A stretch of 11,152 bases of DNA from Deltaproteobacteria bacterium (lineage in GTDB: Bacteria > Desulfobacterota > Desulfovibrionia > Desulfovibrionales > Desulfovibrionaceae). The stretch's first letter is position 1; each line of letters opens with the position of its first letter. This document shows, piece after piece, positions 1 to 7,073 of the stretch. The position numbers were made by a program, and so were the translations under genes. The notes beneath the pieces are model-generated. The model was not told the origin of the DNA. It saw only the letters and a program-made list of their open reading frames with translations, and did not search any database. The stretch lies in contig JAITGZ010000233.1 of assembly GCA_031280335.1 (NCBI GenBank), positions 1 through 11,152 on the forward strand, written 5' to 3'.

Positions 1-153
1 ACAGTCGGCGATGCGATCAACCTGCTCCTGGCCGCTGCCGCCTTCAATTGCAGGAAATGGATGAATGCTGTGGCCCACGGCCTGCTTTTTGTCCTTTTTT
101 TACTCCGCACGGTGATGTATCCTACAAAGGAACTTTGTCGGGAAATCGGATAA
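1..153 (+). CDS. IS5-family transposase, C-terminal 50 residues (partial)
   Basis: Frame 1 is open from the left edge to a TAA at 151-153 and encodes 50 residues. It begins TVGDAINLLLAAAAFNCRKW and continues with a hydrophobic, leucine-rich stretch that ends PTKELCREIG. The GDAINxxLxAAAFNxRK signature followed by a hydrophobic tail is the usual C-terminus of IS5-group DDE transposases; the last catalytic Glu would lie upstream, outside the window. Whether the whole transposase is intact cannot be seen. The reading frame stops only 66 bases before the aprA-like start, so the element sits immediately upstream of the sulfur operon. The assignment rests on motif recognition over a short stretch. 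Confidence 0.72.
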   Translation, partial: TVGDAINLLLAAAAFNCRKWMNAVAHGLLFVLFLLRTVMYPTKELCREIG

Positions 154-182
154 AAATGTTTTTTAAGTACTGACTAATTATG
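1..182 (+). mobile_element. Right end of an IS5-like insertion sequence (partial)
   Basis: The transposase C-terminus at 1-153 is followed by an AT-rich segment that includes TTTAAGTACTGACTAATTA at about 163-181, and then by a change to non-element sequence leading into aprA. IS5-group elements usually end within a few tens of bases of the transposase stop, so the terminal inverted repeat is probably in this AT-rich stretch. The exact boundary near 182 is inferred. The left inverted repeat and the target duplication lie outside the window, so neither could be compared. Confidence 0.45.
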
Positions 183-219
183 TAATCTCAAAGTTTAACT
201 ACCCCAAGGCGGCGGCGGT

Positions 220-2016
220 ATGCGTCTTGAAACTGTTACAACAGACATTCTTATTATCGGCGGCGGCGCGGCCGGATGTTATGCGGCGGTGCATGCCGCG
301 CGGCGATCCCGGGCGCGCGTCCTGGTGGTGGATAAAGCCGCCATTGAGCGCAGCGGCTGCCTCGCTCCCGGCGTTAACGCCATTAATGCGTACATAGGAG
401 AAGGCCGCACCCCTGAAGACTATGTGAAGTATGCCCGGCATGATGCCGCCGGGATCGCGCGGGAGGATCTGCTTCTTTCCATGGCCGAACGGCTCAATGC
501 GGTTACGTGCGATTTGGAGGCCTTGGGGCTGGTGATCCAGAAGGATGGGGCGGGACGCTATGCCCAACGCGGCTGGCGGAACGTCAAAATCAACGGAGAG
601 AACATCAAGCCGTTGCTGGCGAAAGCGGTACGCTCCTTTCCTTCCATCCGCGTGTTGGAGCGGGTGAATGTCGTTTCCTATCTGACGGAAAACGGCAAGA
701 TTTTTGGAGCCATAGGCTTCAGCCTGACGGAAGAGCTGATCTACGTTTTCCACGCCTCCGCTGTACTGTGTGCCACAGGTGGGGCCGCCGGCCTCTACCT
801 GCCCAATGGGGGCGGGTCAGCCCGTCATGCCCTGTGGTATTCCCCCTTCAACACCGGCGCGGGGTACGCCATGGGCATACTGGCCGGCGCGGAAATGACC
901 ACCTTGGAGATGCGTTTTGTCGCCTTGCGCTGCAAGGGTACCATCGCGCCCACCGGCACTCTGGCCCTTGGCGCGGGTGCCAAGCAAGTCAACGCTCTCG
1001 GTGAAGTATATGAAAACCGTTACGGCTTGACCACGCCGGAGCGGGCCTTGGGAACCCGCATGGAACAAGCCGAAGGACGCGGCCCCTGCGCGCTCCGGGT
1101 TGAATCCATTGACAGTGCGGCTTTCGACGCCCTCCGCAAGGCGTATTTAAATATGTGCCCCCTTCAGGCCCTAAGTTGGAGCGAAAAAAAATTTGCCGCG
1201 CCCTCGTCCCTGGAGCATATTAACTTTGAGACGCTCTGCTCGGCACTTAACGGCGAAAGTGAATTTCACCCACGCCTCACAGGCGGGCGGCGGGGCTTCG
1301 CCTTATCCGCCGCCGGACAATTTCAAAGTGACATTGCCCTGGAGGTTGAAATTGAATGCACGGAACCATACTTGGTCGGCGGGCACACGGCTTCGGGGTA
1401 TTGGGTGGATATAAAACGCAGGACCACCATAGGCGGGCTTTTTGCCGCCGGGGATGCGGCCGGGGGCTGCCCCCAGAAGTACGCAAGCGGCGCGATGGCC
1501 GAAGGGGCGATAGCGGTGGAGGCGGCGCTGGAAGATATCCAGACCGCCGCCGCCGCCCATTGTCCGGAACGTCTTGTCTGTAAGTCGCGCGATGAGATGC
1601 TGCGTTTTCTTCAGCCCGGCAAGGCGCTCTTCACTGTGGATGAACTGGAGACGGCCATGCAGCACACAATGGATGCCTATGCCGGGGGCATGGGGGCCGG
1701 ATATGCCTTTAACATGGCCGGCTTGGGCAAAGCTGAAGTCCGTATCAGCGAGATCGCCTCCATGAGTGAAGAGCTGCGCGCCGGGGACATGCGGGAACTC
1801 AAGCGTATCTGCGAATTGCGCGAGAGACTTGTCGTTTGCCGGGCGCTTATCGCGCACCTGCGCGCCAGGGAAGAAACGCGCTGGCCGGGATACGGCCGTA
1901 ATGACGACTATCCTGAAAAGAGCGCCGCATGGCTGCGCTATGTCAATTCCGTGCTGCGGGAGGGGAGAGTGGAGATAATATTCCGCGATATGGCGGGGGA
2001 AAAGGAGCGTTTATGA
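220..2016 (+). CDS. aprA: Adenylylsulfate (APS) reductase alpha subunit, AprA-type flavoprotein
   Basis: This 598-residue flavoprotein of the fumarate reductase/AprA superfamily would reduce APS to sulfite plus AMP in the cytoplasm, using FAD and electrons from the AprB-like partner. The FAD-binding motif GGGAAG is at residues 14-19. Segments that look specific to AprA rather than fumarate reductase or aspartate oxidase are ERSGCLAPGVNAINAYIG (43-60), TPEDYVKY (64-71), INGENIK (124-130), LWYSPFNTG (205-213), EMRFVALR (230-237) and EGRGP (285-289). From memory of the Archaeoglobus enzyme, its active-site Asn, Glu, Trp, Arg and His correspond to N56, E127, W206, R232 and H389. The C-terminal FAD segment GGLFAAGDAAGG is at 405-416. 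At 598 residues it is somewhat shorter than dissimilatory AprA (about 630-660). The ATG at 220 is preceded by AAGG at 206-209, and an in-frame stop at 196-198 rules out a longer form. Its stop overlaps the next start by 4 bp. It could be an APS reductase paralogue of altered specificity. Confidence 0.86.
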   Translation: MRLETVTTDILIIGGGAAGCYAAVHAARRSRARVLVVDKAAIERSGCLAPGVNAINAYIGEGRTPEDYVKYARHDAAGIAREDLLLSMAERLNAVTCDLEALGLVIQKDGAGRYAQRGWRNVKINGENIKPLLAKAVRSFPSIRVLERVNVVSYLTENGKIFGAIGFSLTEELIYVFHASAVLCATGGAAGLYLPNGGGSARHALWYSPFNTGAGYAMGILAGAEMTTLEMRFVALRCKGTIAPTGTLALGAGAKQVNALGEVYENRYGLTTPERALGTRMEQAEGRGPCALRVESIDSAAFDALRKAYLNMCPLQALSWSEKKFAAPSSLEHINFETLCSALNGESEFHPRLTGGRRGFALSAAGQFQSDIALEVEIECTEPYLVGGHTASGYWVDIKRRTTIGGLFAAGDAAGGCPQKYASGAMAEGAIAVEAALEDIQTAAAAHCPERLVCKSRDEMLRFLQPGKALFTVDELETAMQHTMDAYAGGMGAGYAFNMAGLGKAEVRISEIASMSEELRAGDMRELKRICELRERLVVCRALIAHLRAREETRWPGYGRNDDYPEKSAAWLRYVNSVLREGRVEIIFRDMAGEKERL

Positions 2017-2327
2017 GCATCAGTCTTGACGCGGAGGCGTGTGTCGGCTGCGGCGGGTGTATGGCGGTCTGTCCGGGAATGCTGCTGGAGGCCGACGCAA
2101 AGGGCAAGGCCTTTATCCGCCATCCTGAGGATTGCTGGGGCTGCGCGGCCTGTGTGAAAGCCTGCCCGGTCGAGGCGGCGGCCCTGTATCTTGCGGCGGA
2201 AGCGGGAGGACGCGGGGGCAAACTCAGCGCACGTAAAGAGGGCGCTCTTTTGCATTGGAAGGTTACGCGCCCCGACGGCGCGAGCGAAACTATAATAGTC
2301 AACAGCCAAAACGCGAACAGTTATTGA
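2013..2327 (+). CDS. aprB: AprB-type 2x[4Fe-4S] ferredoxin subunit of APS reductase
   Basis: This is a 104-residue iron-sulfur protein with two cluster motifs: C10-x2-C13-x2-C16-x3-C20-P and C41-x2-C44-x2-C47-x3-C51-P. The second reads DCWGCAACVKACP, which matches AprB in having a Trp (W42) next to the cluster cysteine. In known AprB this Trp lies on the electron path to FAD. The tail (about residues 72-98) contains GGKLSARKEGALLHWKV followed by a charged beta-like strand, resembling the AprB segment that wraps around AprA. The protein is shorter than typical AprB (about 150 residues). The ATG at 2013 was chosen over the longer open frame because a strong AAAGGAG (2001-2007) sits 5 bases upstream and ATGA overlaps the aprA stop, indicating translational coupling. 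It probably passes electrons to AprA; the external donor is unknown. Confidence 0.85.
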   Translation: MSISLDAEACVGCGGCMAVCPGMLLEADAKGKAFIRHPEDCWGCAACVKACPVEAAALYLAAEAGGRGGKLSARKEGALLHWKVTRPDGASETIIVNSQNANSY

Positions 2328-2336
2328 GGCACCGTG

Positions 2337-3137
2337 ATGAATCATCTGGAACGGCTGGAGGCGCAAAGTGTTTATATTTTGCGTGAAGCGTATAAGCTGC
2401 TGGGTAAACTGGGCATGCTCTGGTCCATCGGCAAGGATTCGACCGTCATGCTCTGGCTGGCGAAAAAGGCCTTTTACGGGCATTGCCCGTTCCCTCTCAT
2501 CCATGTGGACACCACCTTTAAAATCCCGCAGATGATAGTTTACCGGGACAAACTGGCGTGGGAACTCGGCCTGGAACTTATCGTGCATACCAACCGTACC
2601 GCCCTTGACCAGGGCATGGGGCCGGAAAAGGGCAGGCTGGCCTGCTGCAAGGCGCTGAAAACCGATGCCCTGAACCGCGTGGTGAAAGACCACGCCTTTG
2701 ACGGCCTCATTGTCGGCGTCCGGCGGGACGAAGAAGGCTCACGCTCCAAAGAGCGCGTTTTTTCCGAACGCAATGCCGAGGACAAATGGGATTACGCCAA
2801 TCAGCCGCCGGAGTTGTGGGATCAGTTCAAGACTGACTTCCCCAAAGGGCATCACATCCGGGTACATCCGCTTTTACAGTGGAACGAACTTGATATTTGG
2901 CGCTACATCGAGCGGGAAAATATTCCGGTCATTGACCTATATTTTTCCCAAGGCGGCCGGCGGTACAGGAGCCTCGGCTGCGCGCCCTGCACAGGGCAAA
3001 TCGCCTCCAGCGCGGCCACGGTGCGAGAGATCATCACAGAGCTGGAGTACACCTCCGTCAGCGAGCGGGCCGGACGGGCCCAAGATCAGGAGGATGCCTA
3101 CGCCATGCAGAAACTGCGGAAAGAAGGATATATGTGA
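2337..3137 (+). CDS. cysD: Sulfate adenylyltransferase subunit 2 (CysD), short form
   Basis: This is the catalytic subunit of heteromeric ATP sulfurylase, which makes APS and pyrophosphate from sulfate and ATP. It belongs to the PP-loop N-type ATP pyrophosphatase family. The product is 266 residues and starts MNHLERLEAQSVYILREA, typical for CysD. The PP-loop SIGKDS is at 30-35, HVDTTFKI at 56-63, GVRRDEEGSRSKER at 127-140, and a YRSLGCAPCTG segment at 210-220. E. coli CysD is about 302 residues; here the loop before the LGC motif is much shorter, and the motif carries a C215-x2-C218 pair. The ATG at 2337 is preferred over the GTG at 2334 because GAGG at 2326-2329 is then 7 rather than 4 bases away. 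It lies 9 bases after aprB and 1 base before cysN, consistent with one operon. It could alternatively act on a related sulfonucleotide, but the CysN partner makes CysD the clear call. Confidence 0.93.
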   Translation: MNHLERLEAQSVYILREAYKLLGKLGMLWSIGKDSTVMLWLAKKAFYGHCPFPLIHVDTTFKIPQMIVYRDKLAWELGLELIVHTNRTALDQGMGPEKGRLACCKALKTDALNRVVKDHAFDGLIVGVRRDEEGSRSKERVFSERNAEDKWDYANQPPELWDQFKTDFPKGHHIRVHPLLQWNELDIWRYIERENIPVIDLYFSQGGRRYRSLGCAPCTGQIASSAATVREIITELEYTSVSERAGRAQDQEDAYAMQKLRKEGYM

Positions 3138-3138
3138 T

Positions 3139-4851
3139 ATGGCCTGCGCGCAAGAAATGTTGCAACTGGTGGTGGCGGGGCATGTGGATCACGGCAAGTC
3201 CACCGTCATCGGCCGCCTGTTCTGCGATACGAATTCCCTGCCTCAGGGGTCCATAGACAGGGTGAGGCGCATAGCAGGAGAGACGGGTAAGGGTTTTGAG
3301 CCGGCCTATCTGCTGGATGCCTTTGAAGAGGAACAAAAACAGGGCATCACCATTGATATTACCAAGCGGCAGTTCCATACGGCCAAACGCGGGTATATCA
3401 TCATCGACGCGCCGGGGCACAAGGAATTTCTAAAGAACATGATTTCCGGGGCCACAGGCGCCGAAGCCGCCTTTCTGGTCATAGACGCCGGGCGCGGGGT
3501 GGAGGAACAATCCCGCCGTCATGCCTCAATGCTGGCTCTGCTGGGCATACGGCAGATGGCGGTCATCGTCAATAAAATGGATATTGTCGATTACAGCCAG
3601 GAGGTTTTTCAGAACATCCGCATGGAAATGGAAGCTTTTCTTGCCTCCCGTAATATTTACGCTCAAGCCTTCATCCCTGTTTCCGCGCTGCTGGGAGAAA
3701 ATATCATCAGCCCATCGGACAAGCTCCCGTGGTATGACGGCGGCACACTGGTGGAAGCGCTGGACGGACTATCCGGCAAAAACAGTCCGGATAACGCGCC
3801 GCTGCGCTTCCCGGTGCAGGACGTTTACAAGTTCGACCAGCGCCGCATCATTGCCGGACGCATTGAAAGCGGGCGCATAGCTGTGGGAGATACAATACAC
3901 ATATCACCCGGCGGCAAACATACAACAGTGCTTTCTCTGGAAGCATGGCCGGGGCCGGAGAAGCCTTGGGAGGCCTTTGCGGGGGAATGCGTGGGCATCA
4001 CCGTGAGCGATGAATTCTTCAACAAACGCGGAGAGATTATCAGTAAAGCGGACTCGCCCCCGCAGGTGACTTTCGCCTTTAGGGCCAGCATTTTCTGGAT
4101 GCACAAAACCCCTCTGCAAACCGGAAAAACATATAGGCTAAAACTGGCGACTCAGACTGTGGAAGCGGAAATCGGCGCGATTTTCAGGGTTATGGACGCA
4201 TCCACCCTGACCACGCACGCCACAGGCGGCGCGCTCGGCCAAGGGCGTGAAGTGCGGCTCAATGACGTGGCGGAGGCGCGTATTATCGTCAAGGAGCCGG
4301 TGGTTCTGGATGCCTTTGCCGCATCGGAGGCCACAGGGCGTTTCATTCTGCAGGACGGCTATGATGTGGCCGGCGGCGGCATTGTCATTGAAAGAGAAGC
4401 GGGCGCGGGGCTTTTTTCCTGTTTTGCGCGGGGAGATATTTACGCCCGTTGCGAACTTTTTGAAGAATATTACTACAGCGTGGAGGACCAGATGGTGAAC
4501 AGGCACCGTCCCCAAGGCACCGCCTATAATATCGGGGATAAAATCCCGCTGGAAGGAAAAAGTTTTGCCTATCCTGAATTCTTCGACATCGTGATGTTTC
4601 AGGACGGGGCGGCGGTCAAAATACGGGCCGGGGAGGTTGCGGAGATACTCCCTCTGGCGGACTATCGCTACGAAGGCTTGCCGCTGCTCAACGACAGGGG
4701 CTTTGCCCTTATGGTACGCTCGCGGGCGGAATGGCAGCGCTGCCTGGCTGACTTCAGCGCCGGGCCGCCTGATGCCGAGCTGACGGCTAAATGGATGAAC
4801 TTTACCACTTATCGGAGCATACCTATTGCCGGCAACGACTGGGTTATATAA
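3139..4851 (+). CDS. cysN: Sulfate adenylyltransferase subunit 1 (CysN), GTPase with C-terminal extension
   Basis: This is the regulatory GTPase subunit of ATP sulfurylase; GTP hydrolysis drives APS formation by CysD. The 570-residue product has an EF-Tu-like G domain: P-loop GHVDHGKST at 14-22, switch region GITIDI at 69-74, DAPGH at 90-94, NKMD at 145-148 and SAL at 182-184. Beta-barrel domains II and III follow (about 220-415), with RIIAGRIESG at 237-246 and a domain III that ends near DGYDVAGGGIVIE. E. coli CysN is about 475 residues, so roughly 150 extra residues (416-570) remain. They lack a P-loop and are not the APS kinase (CysC) seen in CysNC fusions. The ATG at 3139 follows the cysD stop by one base, with GAAGG at 3123-3127 upstream. 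A longer open frame to 2698 overlaps cysD and is not used. The gene ends the operon. Confidence 0.92.
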   Translation: MACAQEMLQLVVAGHVDHGKSTVIGRLFCDTNSLPQGSIDRVRRIAGETGKGFEPAYLLDAFEEEQKQGITIDITKRQFHTAKRGYIIIDAPGHKEFLKNMISGATGAEAAFLVIDAGRGVEEQSRRHASMLALLGIRQMAVIVNKMDIVDYSQEVFQNIRMEMEAFLASRNIYAQAFIPVSALLGENIISPSDKLPWYDGGTLVEALDGLSGKNSPDNAPLRFPVQDVYKFDQRRIIAGRIESGRIAVGDTIHISPGGKHTTVLSLEAWPGPEKPWEAFAGECVGITVSDEFFNKRGEIISKADSPPQVTFAFRASIFWMHKTPLQTGKTYRLKLATQTVEAEIGAIFRVMDASTLTTHATGGALGQGREVRLNDVAEARIIVKEPVVLDAFAASEATGRFILQDGYDVAGGGIVIEREAGAGLFSCFARGDIYARCELFEEYYYSVEDQMVNRHRPQGTAYNIGDKIPLEGKSFAYPEFFDIVMFQDGAAVKIRAGEVAEILPLADYRYEGLPLLNDRGFALMVRSRAEWQRCLADFSAGPPDAELTAKWMNFTTYRSIPIAGNDWVI

Positions 4852-5045
4852 TGCAACACGGGCCGATGGAATCATGTGTCTTGATTCCCGCCCATGTACG
4901 TCCCCGGCTGGGCTTACGCCTCTTCGCGGCAGCGGATATCCAGAGCAAAACGCAGTTTTTCTCTGGAATTCTGGAGCATTTTCAAAGTTAATATGTCCTA
5001 ACTTACAGAAGTTCAATAAATTATGCGGTTAGTATCAACAAACAC
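4852..5045. other. Structured intergenic region between convergent cysN and U32 genes
   Basis: This 194-base gap has no convincing gene. It contains several inverted repeats in a row: GGAATCA/TGATTCC (4868-4874 with 4882-4888, 7-base loop), GCCCA/TGGGC (4890-4894 with 4909-4913), and a long AT/GC hairpin at 4939-4967. The last ~75 bases are AT-rich and featureless. Because two genes converge here, it may act as a transcription stop in both directions, but no long T-run follows any stem. The density of small hairpins also fits a dispersed palindromic element. Confidence 0.5.
4939..4967. terminator. Hairpin, possible bidirectional terminator after cysN
   Basis: TCCAGAG (4939-4945) pairs with CTCTGGA (4961-4967). 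After one C/T mismatch, AAAAC (4947-4951) pairs with GTTTT (4955-4959) around a 3-base loop. The + strand downstream has only a short TTTT at 4979-4982, so it is a weak intrinsic terminator at best. Its placement between convergent genes is the main argument. Confidence 0.35.
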
Positions 5046-7073
5046 CTAAAGTACGCCTGTGCGCCAGTTGAACTCACCGCCGCGTTCCCGCCGCTCCATG
5101 CCGAGGGGCGGGCACTCGCCCATGTGTACAAAAACGCTGTAGCCGGCTTTTTCCAAAAGAGGAATCTTTTCACTCAAATCCAGGGGCCAGGCCGGGTACA
5201 GCCAGGTATTGCGTCCATAGCGCCTGCTCCAAAAAAGCTCCCGTTTGGGGCTGGACCAGGGATCATCCGGCTTTAAGGGGCTTATGTCATAACGGGTCAG
5301 GGCCACCGGCCAAAAACCGTCTATGACCAGGCCCAACGGCAGGGGGCTTTGTCCGGGCAGGGCCAAAAAATCTTCTTCGCCCAATTCCGGACTGACCAAA
5401 GCCAGATTGAAGCCCATTTTTTTCAGCACTCCGGCTGCCAGGCCATTGGTCAGGTTGCAGAAAGGACCGGCGCACAAAAAGAGATCGCGCCGCTCATCAA
5501 AAAGGGCGTTCTGCCAGGGGGAGTTGCACACGAACTGCCTGGCCCCGCCGCGCCTGGCCTGGCGAATCAGCGTGAGCCAGCGCCCTTCTTCATCCGGCCA
5601 GATTACCGGAGGCAGCCACCAGAAAATACGGCTGAACAGGGTACGTGAGATGCTGGACAAGGCCTTGGGCGAAAGCCAATGCCCCCTGACCGCGCCTGCC
5701 CCAAGGCCGCTTTTGGCTTCGCGGCCGGAGGGCAGATCCGCGCGCAGCAGGATGTCCATACGGCGGCTCTTGCCGGCCGGGCGGGGCAAGGCCGTTTCAA
5801 AATTTAGCACATCCTTTGCCTCTGCGGGTATCTCCTTCCCGGACGGAAGATGCCCACGTCCTTCCAGACGCCGCGTCCATTCCTGAATAACGGTCGTCAG
5901 CCCTTCTTCCCGGCGGTCCAGCAAAAAAACCGGTGTGCCGTTTTTAGGCAGCTTGTGCCTGGCCGGTTTCAGGGTCAGGCTGCCGCCCGCAGGCAGGCGG
6001 CGGTTCAGCGGCATGGTCTGATGCCAGGATTCATCCTCATAGCCGATGCGCAGATAATCGCCGGGCAAAAGCTCCAGTCTGGACTTAAAAACCGTTCTCC
6101 CTTCCCCTTCATGGACGATTTTGCCGCAAAGCAGGCCGGATGCCGTCTGCCGCGCCGCCCCTCCGTCACGCGCCGCGCCGTGGGCGGTGGGCGTAACCTT
6201 GCGCTGGGGGAGAAAAAAGCCCCGGCTGGTCGGACGGCCCAAAGAAAACTCCAGCAAATCCAGCGCCTCCTGTTTGGCTTCCGCCTCTCCCTGATGATCG
6301 CGCAGCAGACGGTAGGCTCTTACCGTATGAAAAACATAGTGCGGTCCCTTTTTACGCCCTTCAATCTTCCAGGAGACAACTCCGGGCATATCCCGCACAG
6401 TCTTGACCAGCACATCCAAGGACAAATCCAGGCAGGAAAAAAAACGCCCCTCGCGCCCGCCCTGCGTATAAAGACGGCGGCAGGGCTGTACGCAGCGCCC
6501 GCGCAAGCCGCTTTTGCCCCCCAGATAACTTGACCACCAGCAACGCCCCGAAACGCTGTAACAAAGCGCGCCGTGGATGAAAAGCTCCAGACCCATTCCT
6601 TCCGGCAGGGCGTCATGCATCAGCCGCACTTCGTCAATGGAAAGCTCGCGCGGCAAAACCACCCGGCTTACACCCAAAGCGGCCGCCGCCGACAAGGCCC
6701 GCTGGTGCGTCAAGGCCGCCAGGGTGGAAAAAAATATCTCGCCCTGATAACCCGCCTGACGCGCCAAATCCACCATGGCCAGATCCTGCACAATCAGGGC
6801 GTCCGGAGGCGTACCCGGCAACACGCGCCGGATAATCCTGCCCGCCTGGGACAATTCGCCGGGTTTGACGAAGCTGTTAAAGGCCAAATACACCCGGCGG
6901 CCTTCGGCCTTGGCCAGATCTGTCAGCTTGGCCAGTTCCGTACTGGAAAAATTACCCGCCTCCATCCTGGCGGAAAAATGCTTCAGCCCCAGATAAACCG
7001 CCTCCGCCCCGGCGGCAAAAGCCGCCAGAGCCGAAGGCATATCGCCCGCAGGAGCCAGGATTTCAGGTTTCAT
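5046..7073 (-). CDS. U32-family (peptidase U32 / RlhA-TrhP-like) protein, two-domain
   Basis: This is a 675-residue member of the U32 family. Characterised relatives include RlhA and TrhP, which hydroxylate 23S rRNA or tRNA, and older 'collagenase-like protease' annotations. The N-terminus MKPEILAPAGDMPSALAAF is the classic family start. The signature LELFIHGALCYSVSGRC is at 162-178, followed by cysteines at 194 and 198; C171, C178, C194 and C198 form the conserved four-cysteine set expected to hold an Fe-S cluster. WKIEGR is at 235-240. Residues 440-660 look like a divergent second barrel, with CNLTNGLAAGVLKKMG (539-554) and LVSPELGEEDF (559-569), recalling the tail half of longer U32 proteins. 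ATG at 7073 has AAAGGA 5 bases upstream (complement of 7079-7084). The substrate cannot be told; an RNA-modification role is more likely than proteolysis. Confidence 0.86.
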   Translation of the reverse strand: MKPEILAPAGDMPSALAAFAAGAEAVYLGLKHFSARMEAGNFSSTELAKLTDLAKAEGRRVYLAFNSFVKPGELSQAGRIIRRVLPGTPPDALIVQDLAMVDLARQAGYQGEIFFSTLAALTHQRALSAAAALGVSRVVLPRELSIDEVRLMHDALPEGMGLELFIHGALCYSVSGRCWWSSYLGGKSGLRGRCVQPCRRLYTQGGREGRFFSCLDLSLDVLVKTVRDMPGVVSWKIEGRKKGPHYVFHTVRAYRLLRDHQGEAEAKQEALDLLEFSLGRPTSRGFFLPQRKVTPTAHGAARDGGAARQTASGLLCGKIVHEGEGRTVFKSRLELLPGDYLRIGYEDESWHQTMPLNRRLPAGGSLTLKPARHKLPKNGTPVFLLDRREEGLTTVIQEWTRRLEGRGHLPSGKEIPAEAKDVLNFETALPRPAGKSRRMDILLRADLPSGREAKSGLGAGAVRGHWLSPKALSSISRTLFSRIFWWLPPVIWPDEEGRWLTLIRQARRGGARQFVCNSPWQNALFDERRDLFLCAGPFCNLTNGLAAGVLKKMGFNLALVSPELGEEDFLALPGQSPLPLGLVIDGFWPVALTRYDISPLKPDDPWSSPKRELFWSRRYGRNTWLYPAWPLDLSEKIPLLEKAGYSVFVHMGECPPLGMERRERGGEFNWRTGVL

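Noticed and set aside
220..2016. Fumarate reductase, succinate dehydrogenase or L-aspartate oxidase
   Set aside because: The flavin fold is shared, but the conserved segments around residues 43-71, 124-130, 205-237 and 285-289 follow AprA, and the neighbour is an AprB-type ferredoxin rather than Sdh/Frd subunits.
1938..2693. 251-codon minus-strand open frame across aprB and cysD
   Set aside because: Antisense to two recognised genes with no motif of its own.
4384..4851. CysC (APS kinase) fused to CysN
   Set aside because: No GxxGxGKS/T P-loop occurs in the extension, and about 150 residues is shorter than a CysC domain.
4138..5016. 292-codon open frame on the minus strand antisense to cysN
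   Set aside because: It lies mostly opposite a well-supported gene, has no recognisable domain, and reads as a GC-rich frame shadow running into the intergenic repeat.
5850..6533. 227-codon plus-strand open frame opposite the U32 gene
   Set aside because: Complementary to conserved U32 coding sequence; composition is that of a shadow frame.
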